The notes: generated from the letters alone by a model not told the origin. A stretch of 64,000 nucleotides of DNA from Epiperipatus broadwayi (GCA_028023455.1 JAQFVV010000012.1:12910364-12974363), one strand, 5' to 3'. Shown: positions 46,954-59,275, counted from the stretch's first letter. Numbers and translations: made by a program.

Positions 46954-47648
46954 ATCTCTACACATATATGCTATAAGTGCTCAGATATATATATATTAAG
47001 ATAGCCAAACCTCGCACTTTATGGACAGGCTTCGATCTACTCCACACTCCAACTCTTCAACCATCCATCCAATTGAACATCTGATGGTGGAATGCTCCAA
47101 GGCCACCCTAAGACTGAGATTCTTGTCACACCCATTTTGACCTGTCAATCTGACCCCTCATGCAAAGGACATAGTCCATTTAATACATATACAAGGGATG
47201 GGCAGACATTTCTACTTATGTAATAACTGAAACATACAGTCTTATTATATACCTTTGACTATATATGTAATATAGAGTATATGAGCACAGACTTTCACAT
47301 GACCCACCACTCTCCACACTATCTCATACACCCTATATACTACATATATAGACACAGTTATATAATAAGCCTGTGTGTTTAAGTTATTACATAAGTAGAA
47401 ATGTCTGCCCATCCCTTGTATATGTATTAAATGGATTATGTCCTTTACATGAGGGGTCTATTGACCTTAGTTCAACATGGGTGTGACAAGAATCTCAGCC
47501 TTAGGGTGGCCTTGGAGCATTCCATTATCAGATTTTCAATTGGATGGATGGTTAAAGAGTTGGAGTAGATTGAAACCTGTCCATTAAAGTGTGAGGTTTG
47601 GCTATCTTAATACATATCTGAACACTTATAGCATATATGTGTAGAGAT

Positions 47649-47709
47649 GGTAATCTGGACCAACTGATGATTGCTGGTTTAGCATGAAATACATATATTG
47701 GTGATTATT
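47649..47709 (+). ncRNA. Hammerhead ribozyme, intact core (family F)
   Basis: Outer stem I GGUAAUC (47649-47655) with GAUUAUU (47703-47709), bulge UGG, inner stem ACCAA (47659-47663) with UUGGU (47698-47702). CUGAUGA 47664-47670. Stem II UGCU/AGCA. GAA at 47686-47688. Stem III AUA-CA-UAU, A17 at 47697, predicted cleavage between 47697 and 47698. Confidence 0.75.
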
Positions 47710-48123
47710 TATCTTTATCAAAATATAGGTGTTCAAGTGTATCAGTGTTATGAGATAGTATGGAGAGTGGTGGGTCATGTGAAAGTCTGTGCTCATATAT
47801 CCTATATATTACATATATAGACACAGGTACATAATAAGCCCATGTGTTTCAGTTATTACATAAGTAGAGATGTCTGCCCATCCCTTGTATATGTATTAAA
47901 TGGATTATGTCCTGTACATGAGGGTCAGAATGACCTTAGGCCAACATGGGTGTGACAAGAATCTTGGCCTTAGGGTGGCCTTGGAGCATTCCACCATCAG
48001 ATTTTCAATTGGGTGGATGGTTGAAGAGTTGGAGTAGATTGAAGCCTGTCCATTAAAGCATGAGGTTTGGCTATCTTAATATATATATATATCTGAGCAC
48101 TTATAGCATATATGTGTAGAGAT

Positions 48124-48184
48124 GGTAATCTGGACCAACTGATGATTGCTGGTTTAGCATGAAATACACATATTGGTGATTATT
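48124..48184 (+). ncRNA. Hammerhead ribozyme, intact core (family F)
   Basis: Same structure as the copy at 47649; stem III is reduced to two pairs (AU/AU with loop ACAC) and A17 is at 48172. The two predicted cleavage sites lie 475 nt apart, so self-cleavage of a read-through transcript would release a unit-length RNA. Confidence 0.73.
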
Positions 48185-48282
48185 TATCTTTTCAACATAT
48201 ATGTGTTCAAGTGTATGAATGTTATGAGATAGTGTGGAGAGTGGTGGGTCATATGGAAGTCTGTGCTCATATACCCTATATA

Positions 48283-48955
48283 TTAATTAGCTAACTATAA
48301 AGCCTTGAATCTAAAATAAAATCTCAATAATGTTTCCAATTCAAGTTCATTAGCTTATATAGTCATATAAATCTGAACTCAGTTCAGCATCCAGCCTTTG
48401 TTTCTTTAATAACCACAGACACTATAAACATATGCACAAACTTTCCTGCATTCATTGATTACTTGGATTGCACTGAATGGCACTACTGTATGGAGTATTT
48501 TGCTTCTGTGTAAACAGCTTGCACAAACATAAAAAATTGTGATCATGTGATGTTTAGTGATTTAATACCAATCCTTAAAAAAGGATTATGGTGACTATGG
48601 AAATTAAAGAACCAAAGACATTGAGTTAGGATCTATATGACCATACAAGCTAATGAGCTTGAATTCAAAACATTACTGTGTTTTCATTTTGGACTCAAAG
48701 TTTTATACTTAGCTAATAAGGTAAAAGATGGCTTCTGGAGGATTGTATTAAATCCTAAAATATAAGTGCATTGTTTTCAAATCCAAGACTCCTCACTTAT
48801 GAAAGCCACAAGCTAGAAACTAGTCTGAGGATTGGATGAGTAGGTACTAGATAGGGATATTATGAGCAAACCTCTCTGCATTCATTGATTACTCTGGCTT
48901 GCACCGAGTCATACTACTGTATGGAGTTTTCCCTATGTGTATGCATATAGAATGG
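48283..48955. repeat. Family A: rest of minus arm and plus-oriented units
   Basis: 48283-48423 continues the minus arm broken by family F. From about 48424 the orientation is plus, with 'ttcattgatt' at 48451 and 48881 marking a 430-bp tandem period. A hammerhead lies at 48781-48837. Confidence 0.75.
48781..48837 (+). ncRNA. Hammerhead ribozyme with one core change (family A)
   Basis: Outer AUCCAA / UUGGAU is perfect. Inner UCCUCA / UGAGGA is fully Watson-Crick, where other copies have a G-U. Stem II is AGC/GCU, then GAAAC-UA-GUC. The core strand reads CUUAUGA (G5 changed to U), which should abolish cleavage. Confidence 0.65.
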
Positions 48956-48974
48956 TGATTGTGTGATGTTTAGT

Positions 48975-50105
48975 GGTTTCATCCATTTCACATATGATCT
49001 CTTTCTACGTCTTTTATAATTCTTTGGAATCCAGTTTAATGCTTCAAATATTCATCTATTATTACCTTCTCTAACAATATGACCATCTCAATTCCATTTC
49101 AGTTTCTTAATTCTTTAAATGATGTAAGTAATACCTGCTTATTTTCACACCTATGTATTTTATTTTCCATTCTTTCTTGTTACTCCAATCATATATTTCT
49201 GTATAGTTAATTGAGTGACTCTAAGGGCTTATATTGCTCTTTTATTGTGTCCAAGATTAGATCCATAAATATGAACTGGTAAAATGCATTTCAGATTTTT
49301 CCCCCAAATACATGAGCATACTTCTATTTAATACTAAATTACTTTTACCAAAATGTTTCAAAGTGAATTAATAATTTGACCAAGTATTTATACTTGTTAA
49401 CTTCTAATTCATCATTATCAATCATTATTTCCTTTTTCTAAAAAAAATCCATAGAACATTACTTTAATGTATTTAGCATTTATTTTTAACTCTTTCTAAC
49501 TTTAATTTGATAATTCTTGCAATATTTTCTGAAGCCCTGAAAAATTATTTGCAAAAACAACCACATCATCTGCAAAATCTAGGTGACTTACATAATTCCG
49601 TTACTTTTATTTTCTTAGCTTTACATTTTAATCCATCAAATATTTTTCTGTAAAGCTGATGTATTTTTTTGAGATATGGGATCACTTTGCTAGCCACCTT
49701 TCTGAATATTAATCTTCTTAGTATTGCAATATTAACTAATCCTTGCTAATGCATTTCAAAAAATGTTTCAGAATATGACAATATCTTGATTTTATATGTT
49801 AATGATCTGATGCTTTAATTACTAGAGAAATGATTGTTGAATCAAATGCTTTTCATAATCTAAAAATCCAAAGTGTAATGGCAACACATACTCTATAGTT
49901 CTTTTTATATAATCTCTCAATAGTTGGATGCAATCCATTGTGCTAATTATTTTAATAAAAATTTTATGTAGAATGAATAAAAAACTGATTGGTCTGTTAT
50001 TTGTAATATCTTTATCATCTGTTAAATATCAATATTATTATTGCCTTCTTCCAATCATCTATATTGCACCATTTTGCATTAGATTTTAATAGGTATTATT
50101 ATATA
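48975..50105 (-). pseudogene. Non-LTR retrotransposon reverse-transcriptase relic
   Basis: Read on the minus strand from 50105 downward, the translation gives 'DWKKA', then 'NNRPISFLFILHKIF' (the NWRPISLL motif), 'LDYEK' (FxDYxKAFD), and 'LDFADDVVVFANNF' at about 49535-49580 with the catalytic FADD. 'KINAKYIKVM', 'ILGQIINS', 'TSSYLW', 'KIKYIGVKI' and 'LKWNWDGHIV' follow as the thumb and post-RT region. These match endonuclease/RT proteins of non-LTR elements; the clade (RTE- or CR1-like) is not settled. Many stops and frame changes are present. No endonuclease domain or 3' tail was identified. Confidence 0.85.
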
Positions 50106-52812
50106 AAAAATTGTCATATTATATGTTAATAAATGTTTAAAGTTGTCAAGTAATGTTTACCTTAAATTTTGAAGTTATTATAGACACACCCAAATACAAA
50201 GTAATAATTTGTGATCTATTTTCTAATTTTTTTTGTAAAATAAAATAAGTAAATTCACAGTATTAAAATTTACATCCTATTATAAAATGATTCACAAATT
50301 ATTATGTTTAATACAAGTTACAATATTGTTTTGTCTATTTGGATATCTTAAAACCAATAGGTTTAAATAAATAAGTTATATTCTATGTGTATGATTCTAT
50401 ATACATGTATATGTATTTAAATTATTGTGTATATTTTTTTAAATTCACATATAATTTTAGAAAGTGTTATTAAAATATAAAATGTAATGATGTTTTTTTA
50501 AAACAAACAAATGTATTTTATTTTAAAGAAATTAAAAAGTAGTTTATTGGGTTAATTTAAAATATTTCTTTTAAAATATAAAACAAGGACATATTGTTAG
50601 AGACACTGTCTGTTTGTAAAAAAAAATAGAACTCGAGTAAAGTGGAATGATAATTATCTTTTAAGTAAATGGTGTAAATTTTGAGTTTATCATTAATAAC
50701 AGTATGTATATGAATGACCTAAAATTTATGTTAATCAACAAAGGACATAAATTGCCATGATTTAACTTCAGAAACACTCGTACTTACTTGTCTTTAAATA
50801 TATAATGAAAATAAAAACACTTCACTTAATACTGCATTTTTGCAATAAATATATTTAAAAAAAAAAAGATATTTATACATTATAAAAATGTTTTTAAATA
50901 AAGCAATAATACGAATAGCTAAACAAGAAATTTCACATTTAGTTCAATAAAACAGATGTAATCTTCTGTGAGGTTCTTAAAATAACAACTAAAACAATTT
51001 ATTTAAGAGCATCCCAGAAGAAAATTTTTAAAAATGCTTATTTGATGCCATGTCAATTAAACATATAAATATATATCCACATGTGTACCAAATTCTATTT
51101 ACCAAGGATAATAATAACTTACAAATGGAATAATTATAAGTTTTAAAAGTATGCTGGAAAAGTTTAACATACTATGTGAATTAATATATTATGCATGTAT
51201 GAACCAACAAGGAAATAAGTAAGTTTGCTAAAGATCATAACTTTAAATAAAATAATTATGACTTTGAAATAATCATTTATTATTTAAAAAGGATAAATAA
51301 TACTTGTTGCTCAGCATAAACGATAATGCTGACCTTGTCATAAATTATTAAGTATTATTTTTAATATAAACTACAGTTACTTTTTAAAGAAACAAACTTT
51401 TAGGAATTATTATATTTTAAATATTAATTCATGAATTTTTTGTGTGTGAACTTAATAAAAGTAATTTAAACACTGGAGAACTCTTTATGTATAAACATTG
51501 ATTACTGTTCATGCATATTATATTTTATTTATGTAATTATTATTTGATTTCATATTGCTTTGATATTAAAGTCATTTAATGTATAAATGTGTGAATGGAT
51601 ATATAAATGTATAATTAACCAAAAATAAATATTATAATTACTTCTAAATTTATATTTAAATAATCATTATAGATTTTATTTAATAATGTTCTAACACCAT
51701 TTTACAGTTCAAACAGATATAATATTTTATAAAATATTGATTTAAATTATTAAAACATATTAATTAATTCTGTAAAAACAATTATTGTTATTTATTAAAT
51801 TGTAGATAATGGTCTTATTTAAATTAGTAAATATATAATATAGTAATCATAACTTAAGAGTCTCATAGTAAAAATAAACTTATATAATTAAATTAACAAA
51901 ATAATATAAATTTTATTACTATACTAGAATTTAGCAATTATTAAAAGTGAATCTAATGTTTTATGAAGATCAATTGGTATCATTTTAACAAAACAGTTAT
52001 TCAATAAATTATTTGTTAAAATTTTATATACTCATCAAGCTTAAATAATTGTATTTATTTTTTGATACTAATATAAATTTTAATACATTGTAATAAAATA
52101 GTTATTTATGAATGAATAACAATATAAACTATTAATTAGTATATCTTATAATTTTCAAATACATTATTTTATATTGCGTGTACAACATTGGCATCCAGCC
52201 AAGTTGATATTGATTTAATATATAAAATATTATAAATGAATTTTAACTTCATTCAATATAGATTTTGAATTACTTCATTAATAACCATTTCTCATTTTAT
52301 TCCATTACAGATTTGGTTTATTCAATTTATGTAGTTCCATTAATTTTAGATAGCCTATTTATATTATTATAGATGTAATATTGTATAATTTATACTATTT
52401 TTGATTTTAGCTTTGGTTAATTCCTAGGGCATATAAAGTAAATGTTCTTATTAGATGAATTTATTTCATTACAGATTTTAGAGTTCTTGCACATTGATAC
52501 TTTATTACAATAACTAGATCAATTAAACCTTTTCTAATTTTATATTGTTACAGATCTAGCTTGCTCAGAGACTTGAAGCATTAACTAGAGGAATTCTCAT
52601 GTTCTAATTGTTATACCATTAGCTTTGACATCCAAAATTTGGGCACATTATAGTCTCTCTTTTCTCTCTTGTACATTTTTATACAATTTCAGATTTGGTG
52701 CAACCAAGTGGTCTCAATTCTAAATCATTTTCTTGAAATTATTATTGATATTATGTATGTATTTTGAGTATAAAAAAATAAAACATTAATTATCCTAGAT
52801 ACATCCTTGATG
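50106..52812. other. Unassigned AT-rich region
   Basis: No gene or repeat family recognised. 52250-52740 contains a loosely recurring 'attacagattt' phrase that may be decayed tandem sequence. Confidence 0.45.
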
Positions 52813-52980
52813 GTTTTAAACAATACATATCAATAATTTGATTAAATAAAAATAAGCTGTCTTTAAATAATGTTTATATATATATATAAACATTTTTAAA
52901 CAATACATATCAATTATTTGATTAAATAAAAATAAGCCAAGTATTTAAATAAAGTTTATATATATAAAGTTTTTGGCATA
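52813..52980 (+). repeat. Two tandem copies of about 85 bp
   Basis: 'aaacaatacatatcaa' followed by 'ttgattaaataaaaataag' occurs near 52818 and 52898. Each copy is followed by 'gtttatatatat'. Confidence 0.85.
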
Positions 52981-53164
52981 AATTTTATAATTTACTATAA
53001 ATAGAATATAAAATGTTTGGCATCTGATAAGGCTATAGAAGTAGTTGTATATATATATTTTTAGAATGCTTAAGAATAATATTTAACTCAAAGGTTTTCA
53101 ATTGATGAAGTTTATTTAAAACGTAAATGTTAATAAAATGTTATTTAATCATATAAATATTTGC

Positions 53165-53345
53165 CCATATATAAGCATTTGGGTTGGATAGAATAAGTGG
53201 ATTCATTTTATTCTTTCCTAAATAGTATATCTTGTGTTGGGAGTCAAAGTATTCATTTATTATTAACACTCGTAAAAAGCGCATGCACAATAGCTTGACA
53301 GGCTGATCTTTAATGTATTACAATTTATAAACATGCATTATATAA
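53165..53345 (+). repeat. Diverged copy of the 341-bp repeat
   Basis: 'tgcccatatataagcatttg', 'ggttggat', 'gtggattcattttat', 'gtattcatttat' and 'aaagcgcatgcacaatagctt' match the plus-oriented units at 40612-41055 in the same order. Confidence 0.65.
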
Positions 53346-53439
53346 AATAAATGCTTATTTAAATATTTTTTATATTATTAGTAATAGTGTGAGTCAATAA
53401 TTTTTATCACTATATATTTATATAATATTAATTGTAATT

Positions 53440-54210
53440 ATGAAGGTTCCTAACTTAGAAGTAGTTCACGTTTTGAAAATAATTCTCAATCAGTTTGAAT
53501 GCTTAAGTAAAAAACAAATTGAAGACTCTAATAAACATTTTGAAAGATTAAATAAAAGATTTGAAGAACAAAAAGTAGATTCTGATAACAAAATTTAAAG
53601 AATTAAAGGATAAACTTAATAGTAAATTCAATCTCTTTAATGTGAGATTCAATGATTTAAATATTACATTAAGACAATCTGATGATAAATGTGACTCGAG
53701 ATTTGAAGAATTGAAAACCAAATCAAAGAAACTTGAAAATAAATAGCTCAGGAAAAATTTAAAAAAGTTTCAAAGATTTTGATAGTAAGATTACTGCTAC
53801 TCAAAATGATAGGAAAGGGGTCATAAACAATGTTACTAAGTTAGATGCAAAGGATGATTTTAAAATTAAGGTATAAATCAAGGTAAACTATATTCAGACA
53901 GAAGTTGATGACCTTAAAATCAAATACAGAGCACCACATGTTAGTAAAAAAAGTAGGATAAATCTGAAAGTAAAATAAAAAATGTACAAAAGGAATTTAA
54001 AGATGCCCAATGTAGAATAAAGAACATGAAAAATCAAGTAAAGAGTATATGAAACAAAAAAAAGTAGAAAGTATTAGTAAGAGATATAAAGAGGTTATTT
54101 ATAATAAATTTGAAAATAATAATGAAGCAATTATTCAAAAAATGCAAAAATGTTTAAAGATGTAGAAAAGACTCTTAGCAATGAAATTTTAGATATTGAA
54201 CAGACATAAA
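53440..54210 (+). pseudogene. Decayed coiled-coil reading frame, gag-like
   Basis: An ATG at 53440 opens a 52-codon frame (MKVPNLEVVHVLK...), rich in Lys, Glu and Asn with heptad-like spacing. A stop at 53596 is followed by a similar Lys/Glu-rich frame shifted by one base, which ends near 53745. Further fragments of the same composition run to about 54210. The pattern is one protein broken by frameshifts and stops. Leu/Lys/Glu coiled-coil N-termini are common in gag-like proteins of LTR elements, but no zinc knuckle or pol follows. Function unassigned. Confidence 0.5.
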
Positions 54211-55739
54211 TTAGCATTTAAAATTTTAAAAACTTCTATACATGAAATAAACCCAATTGAATACTGTTAGCTGAAATTCAAATATAAAAATATTAATATC
54301 ATCTAATATTAAATTACTTCAGCAGCACTACTTGTGACACAACTGTAAACTTTGAATAAAGCAGGATAGGTAAATGGCAACCTCTTACTCATAGGCCACA
54401 AATATGTTAAGTATATTGAAATGCACACTAATAAAACAGAAAGTGTGAAACTAAATCTGTTAAGATATTAATAGCTAATAAACAAATATTTTTAGATTAC
54501 ATATACAAAGCAAGATTTATAATATAATATTTTAAACTTTGATAACTCATAAATATAATTATATAAGAAATAGAATCTGTTGCTTACCACTAGCTAAAAT
54601 TCAAATATAGATATATCAATATAAATCTATTGATAAAATATTTCAGCAGTACTGCCTATGATTATTTTTATCTTATATACTTCATTAGTCCAAATCTATT
54701 GATATATATATATACATACAAATGTTGCATATTTCTAATATTATGCAAGCATTCTCATTTATATGTATTGTATATATATATATATTGTTAATTCTAATAT
54801 TCTCATGGATAAATGATAAATTCATAGGATTATTTTTAGGAGCTTCCATGTACTAGAAATATAATAATGTCTGTATTTTTTTTTTTTTAATTTATAAACT
54901 AGCCAAGTTTTAGAAATTAAACTTTTAACATCACTAATCGTTCAAAATAATGTTTATAACATTTGACATATATTTCAGTTTAGTATTATTTTTTATTCTG
55001 GAGAGAAATTGATCCAAATGCTTTGCTTTTAGAGCACTGTCCGGATTTTGTCCGGTGATTTAACTTCTTTCTGTATTCTAAAGCATACTCTCTTGTGATA
55101 TGAGTTCTCCGTGTGACTCAGAGATTGGAAGCAATTTAAAGTTAATGGTCAGATAAATTCCCACTGAGTGTTCAGTTTTTTTAAAGTAAAAATCTATAAA
55201 TCACAGGAAAAACTCATTTTGATATTATTTAAAAAATTCACATCAAATTAATTTCTTAAAGCTGTGGAAATTGTGTATATATGCATAGAAAATTTGTGAA
55301 AAGTTCTCATTTAGGTATCAATGATATATAAGTAAAATAAGCTTAGCAAATGATAAAACTTAAGTATTATTAATTGTATTGCTTTCAAAGTATTTTATTG
55401 ACAGTTTACATAAAAGTAGAACTTTTTATTTAAAACTATTAATAAAATATACTATTATACTTAGTCTGTTTACCAAGAACAAAATGCTTAATTTGAGTTC
55501 GTTTTTGTCAATTTAAAATAAAAATATCAAAATATATGTTATGAGTATATTTTTATTTTTGTTGTAAAATTTAATTCTTCTGTTCTAAGTTTTTAATAGT
55601 AAGATGACCTTCCTATATATATAGAATTAGTTAATCCAGCCTCAACTGAATTATCAATGTAGTAAGTAAATAATCAGCCATATAGTTAAATAAGCTAAAC
55701 TGTCTTTAATAATACTTAGCTTCTACAAAAAACGATAAA
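54211..55739. other. Unassigned AT-rich region
   Basis: Repeated phrases such as 'tagctaaaattcaaatat' with 'ttcagcag' (about 54270-54320 and 54590-54650) suggest a decayed duplication of about 320 bp; nothing else is recognised. Confidence 0.45.
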
Positions 55740-55842
55740 AAAATCAAATCAGATGTCACATGACTTAATTTAATAAAGCTCGTATTTATAAATGTTATAT
55801 ATAGAGCTCGTAAAATAAGCTCTTAACAAGCTTTGAAAATAT

Positions 55843-55890
55843 CCTCAATCTCAGACCGGTTTCTGCTTCTGGCATTGTCAGTGAAGTGCC
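55843..55890 (-). ncRNA. Hammerhead with one core change (family B)
   Basis: CUGACAA (G8 to A), stem II UGC/GCA, GAAAC-CG-GUC and a mostly paired stem I. Probably inactive. Confidence 0.6.
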
Positions 55891-55911
55891 ACAATTTTAT
55901 GCTTATACCCT

Positions 55912-55957
55912 GGCACCTCACTCACGATGCCAGAAACAGAAACCAGTCTGAGGCTGA
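55912..55957 (+). ncRNA. Hammerhead with one core change (family B)
   Basis: Stem I CCUCA/UGAGG is perfect, followed by CUCACGA (G5 to C), a UGC/ACA stem II with one mismatch and GAAAC-CA-GUC. Together with its partner it implies an ancestral CUGACGA. Confidence 0.6.
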
Positions 55958-56015
55958 GGATATTCTCAAAGTTTGTTAAAAGCTAATTTTGCAAGCTCTC
56001 TATATAACATTAGCT

Positions 56016-57906
56016 TCTACAAATATGTATCAACAAAAAAAATTAGTTAAACAATGACAAACTGTCATAGATGATTACCAAGTTTTTTATTTTAGTTATA
56101 GTACCATACTGGCTAAATATCTAAACATATATTTATGCATATATATACATAAATTCATATATATAATTTTTTATACAGTATATCTAAAAATGCAAATGTG
56201 ATGTTTTAACTACTTATAACAAATCATTACAGGAATTTGTTAAATATGTATTGCCTATCTTCAGGTTATTAATTGTTGACATTGTTTAATTTATACCATA
56301 AAATTCTGCCAACTAAAGTTTGGTTTAGGTGGAATTATTAATAATATACAAAAATATTTGGATTATTTTATTAATACTCTCATTAGATTGTGTAGATCAT
56401 TAACCAAGATTAAGTTTTTGTGATGAAAATTTTTCTCCAAACCCTTTTATAAATGCTTATATCTCCCCTTCCCTCCATGCCATTTTTTTTCTAATCTCAT
56501 TAATCATGTTAAAGCATTTTTCAAATTATAATTTAAGGTAGCTGCCACATGTTTATCCTATAGTCAGTAAATAAGTATTTTATCTATTTTTATTTGTAAA
56601 GAATAAAATTCTGTAACCCAAAGCTTAGTTACCTTGCAATACAAGACAATAATTTATTTTCTTTTGTTTTAATATAAACTTATTTGGGCTTGAAACATGG
56701 GAGAGGTGAGATATTTCCTTTATACTCTTCTGTTGAATAATAATTCAATTATGATTTAAATGAAATGATGTTAAAAAAAAGATAACAGATAGCAGTTAAG
56801 TTCAAACATAAAGAAAAAGGAAAAAATAATTGGTAGATGTATATAAGATTACAAATAATATTTTAGTTTTAGACTTCATAGATAAAATAAAGTCAAGATA
56901 GAGGATATTATTATTTATAAAATCACACAGAATATGAGAATGAACCTGAAGGACTGTGACTGATAGAAAATTAAATTTAAAGAGTTTTGTGTTCTAGTAT
57001 TATATTAAAGAAAATTAAAAAAATATTTGAGAACAAATCCAATACTGTTGTATATTGAGAGATGATCTTGTATGAGAATTTAATATCTATGATTTTACTT
57101 TCTAGAGTCCAGGAAATGTCAAGATAGTCATTATAATAATTACATTTAAGAAATATTTGGTAAGGTCATATTGAATTTTATGGATTTCTCTTTTAGTATG
57201 TTGAATTTCACATTATTGAACTAAATTCTAAAATAGAAAAAATTGATGAGAATAAAAAATGTATATTTAAATGACTTATTGAATATTCTAATTTGTCTAT
57301 TAACAGTTCTCATTATTTTAAAAGCCCTAATAAGAAGCTGAAAAAAGATATTACTAGAAAATGTAATTCCAAGATCTTTTTGATTGTTTGTATTAAATGA
57401 TTTCATAATCATAGACAGGATAAGGGAATGATAAGACTTCAGATTTTTTAGAATAGGAAATGAATGGGCATTTATCATTTTAATGATAATTTTATTATTG
57501 ATGCAGTGTATAAAAAAATTATTTAGGTCATTTTGAAGCAAAGAGAAACCAGAAAAGGAATTGATGAACTTTAAGATTTTACAGAAATCAGTATATCAGA
57601 AGAGGTGAGAATATTTTATACTATCCTTCATATCATTAATATTGAACAACAATAGGGCTAGGTTGCTTTTTTATAGTCCTCTGAAAGAACAAGATTGAAA
57701 TGAAAATGTTTTATTATTAGATTTAATATAGATGATGAGATTGTTTTTAATTGATTTATAATGTAAAAACTAATATTGTTTAGGGTTAATAGTTCACTAA
57801 TATCCATAGTTGTCTAGACCTGAAAGTTCAACATCCATACTTATTGGTGTCTTTTTTTAATACCCAGTCATCATAATCCTATTGGCAGGATAGGTATTAA
57901 AATCAC
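56016..57906. other. Unassigned AT-rich region
   Basis: No element recognised. The 106-codon minus frame at 57221-57541 is the longest in the window, but it is I/N/F/K-rich and has no motif I know. The surrounding plus-strand phrases ('ttattgaatattctaatttg', 'ttccaagatctttttgattg') hint at a decayed reverse-transcriptase or 3' region of a retroelement; not provable by eye. Confidence 0.4.
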
Positions 57907-58600
57907 ATGATCACCATTCTTTACACATTCATAAGCTGCTTATACAAAGACAAAACTCTCCATACAATAGTGCCTCTCAGTGCAAACCAGAATAATCAAA
58001 GCTTGAAGGAAGGTTTTTGCATAAAATCTATATCTAGTGCTTACTCGTCCAATATCTCTAGACTAGTTTCTAAAGCTTTTATCCATTGATTACTCTGACT
58101 TTCACTGAATGGTACTACTGTATGGAGAGTTTTACCAATGTGTAAACAGTTTGTGTAAGCATAAAGAATGGTAATCATGTGATGTTTAGTGATTTAATAT
58201 TAATTTTGCCCAATATAATTATGATAACTATGCTTATTGAAAAACCAAAGACATCAAAACTTATAAATATTGAACTGAGTTCAGATCTATATGGCTAAAC
58301 AAACTAATGAGCTTGAATTGAAAACATTATTGTGTTTTTGTTTTGGACTCAAAGCTTTATAGTTAGTTAATTGAGTAAAATGTGAAAGCTGGATGGTTGC
58401 ATTAGATCATAAGATTTATATGCAATGCTCTTAGATCCAAGGCTCTTTCACTGATGAAATCAACAAGCTAGAAACTAGTCAGGTGATATTGGATGAGTAG
58501 GCACAAGATATGGATTTTATGCATAAGCCTTCCTGCATCCATTGATTACTCTGACTTCCACTGAGTGGCACTATTGTATAGAGAGTTTTGCCTGTGTAGT
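57907..58600. repeat. Family A ribozyme repeat, inverted pair plus tandem unit
   Basis: Minus arm 57907-58080 with the 5' half of its hammerhead deleted. Plus-oriented units follow; 'atccattgatt' at 58081 and 58538 gives a 457-bp period. A core-intact hammerhead lies at 58435-58494. The frame at 57907-58089 is a chance frame. Confidence 0.8.
58435..58494 (+). ncRNA. Hammerhead ribozyme, core intact but stems weak (family A)
   Basis: Outer AUCCAA / UUGGAU perfect. CUGAUGA, GAAAC-UA-GUC exact. Stem II (AUC/GCU) has one mismatch and inner stem I is poorly paired because the strand after the cleavage site reads AGGUGA. Confidence 0.6.
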
Positions 58601-59177
58601 TGGATTTTTTTATACATTCAACATTTACTGATAAATGATGGAAATATTTCAACATATTATCACATATATTGCTTAAATAATTTTTAATATATAAACAAAT
58701 TACTTAAAAGTACAATTTTTATTTAAAAAAATAAATAAATAAATTTCTCCTGGAGAAAAACATTCCATTAATCAGAAATTGCCACTTTTAATGAAATTAA
58801 AAGGAGACAGATCGGATTCCTTGTTATGTAAATTTTATTTTATAATTCCCTAAAAATTCACTTGATACTGACATCACCAGATTTTTTAACTGGTAATTTT
58901 AAAATGATTTCTGTAATAAAATAAAACTTAACCTAGTAAATTAAGATTATAGGTAGGCTCAAAATGAGAGAAAAAAACCAATCACATCAATGCAATACCC
59001 AAAATAGCAAATCTGAAATGTAATATAATGATTGTAATGGAACATATTAAACAATGATTGTGAATTATTTTATTGCATATATATATATATACTTCATGTT
59101 CTAATTTTATTATTCATTTTGTTGATTTATTTATAATGCAAAATTTAAGTTTATATATTGTAACCTTAATAAATAGA

Positions 59178-59275
59178 TGGGGGGGGGGGTAAGTGAGAGA
59201 AGAGGAGAAAGAGGATGGAGATAGAGAGTAGAGAGGGAGTAGAAAGAAAAGAAGAGAGAGAAAGAATAAAAAATA
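59178..59275 (+). repeat. G-run followed by long polypurine tract
   Basis: A run of about 10 G is followed by about 85 nt of almost pure A/G ('agagaagaggagaaagagga'...). Such tracts can form triplex or other non-B DNA. Confidence 0.9.

Larger units (their letters stand above)
46717..48282. mobile_element. Family F inverted tandem array nested in family A
   Basis: About 1.2 minus-oriented units (landmark 'aataactgaaac' at 46721 and 47222) meet, near 47330, two plus-oriented units ('ataataagcc' at 47362 and 47831, 469 bp apart). Hammerheads lie at 46893-46953 (minus), 47649-47709 and 48124-48184 (plus). The array interrupts one family A unit and is flanked by ttaatt (46711-46716 and 48283-48288), consistent with a 6-bp target duplication. 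The B box seen at 25085 is lost here. Confidence 0.82.
55740..56015. repeat. Family B ribozyme repeat, inverted pair
   Basis: Minus-oriented part from 'cacatgacttaatttaataa' through 'gagctcgtaaaataagctctt' to a hammerhead at 55843-55890. A plus-oriented partner follows with a hammerhead at 55912-55957, ending at about 56010 ('gcaagctctctatataac'). The two ribozymes diverge from a centre near 55900. Confidence 0.75.

Noticed and set aside
57221-57541. 106-codon minus-strand open frame, longest in the window
   Set aside because: Composition is I/N/F/K-rich as expected of random AT-rich DNA, with no motif; not called as a gene.
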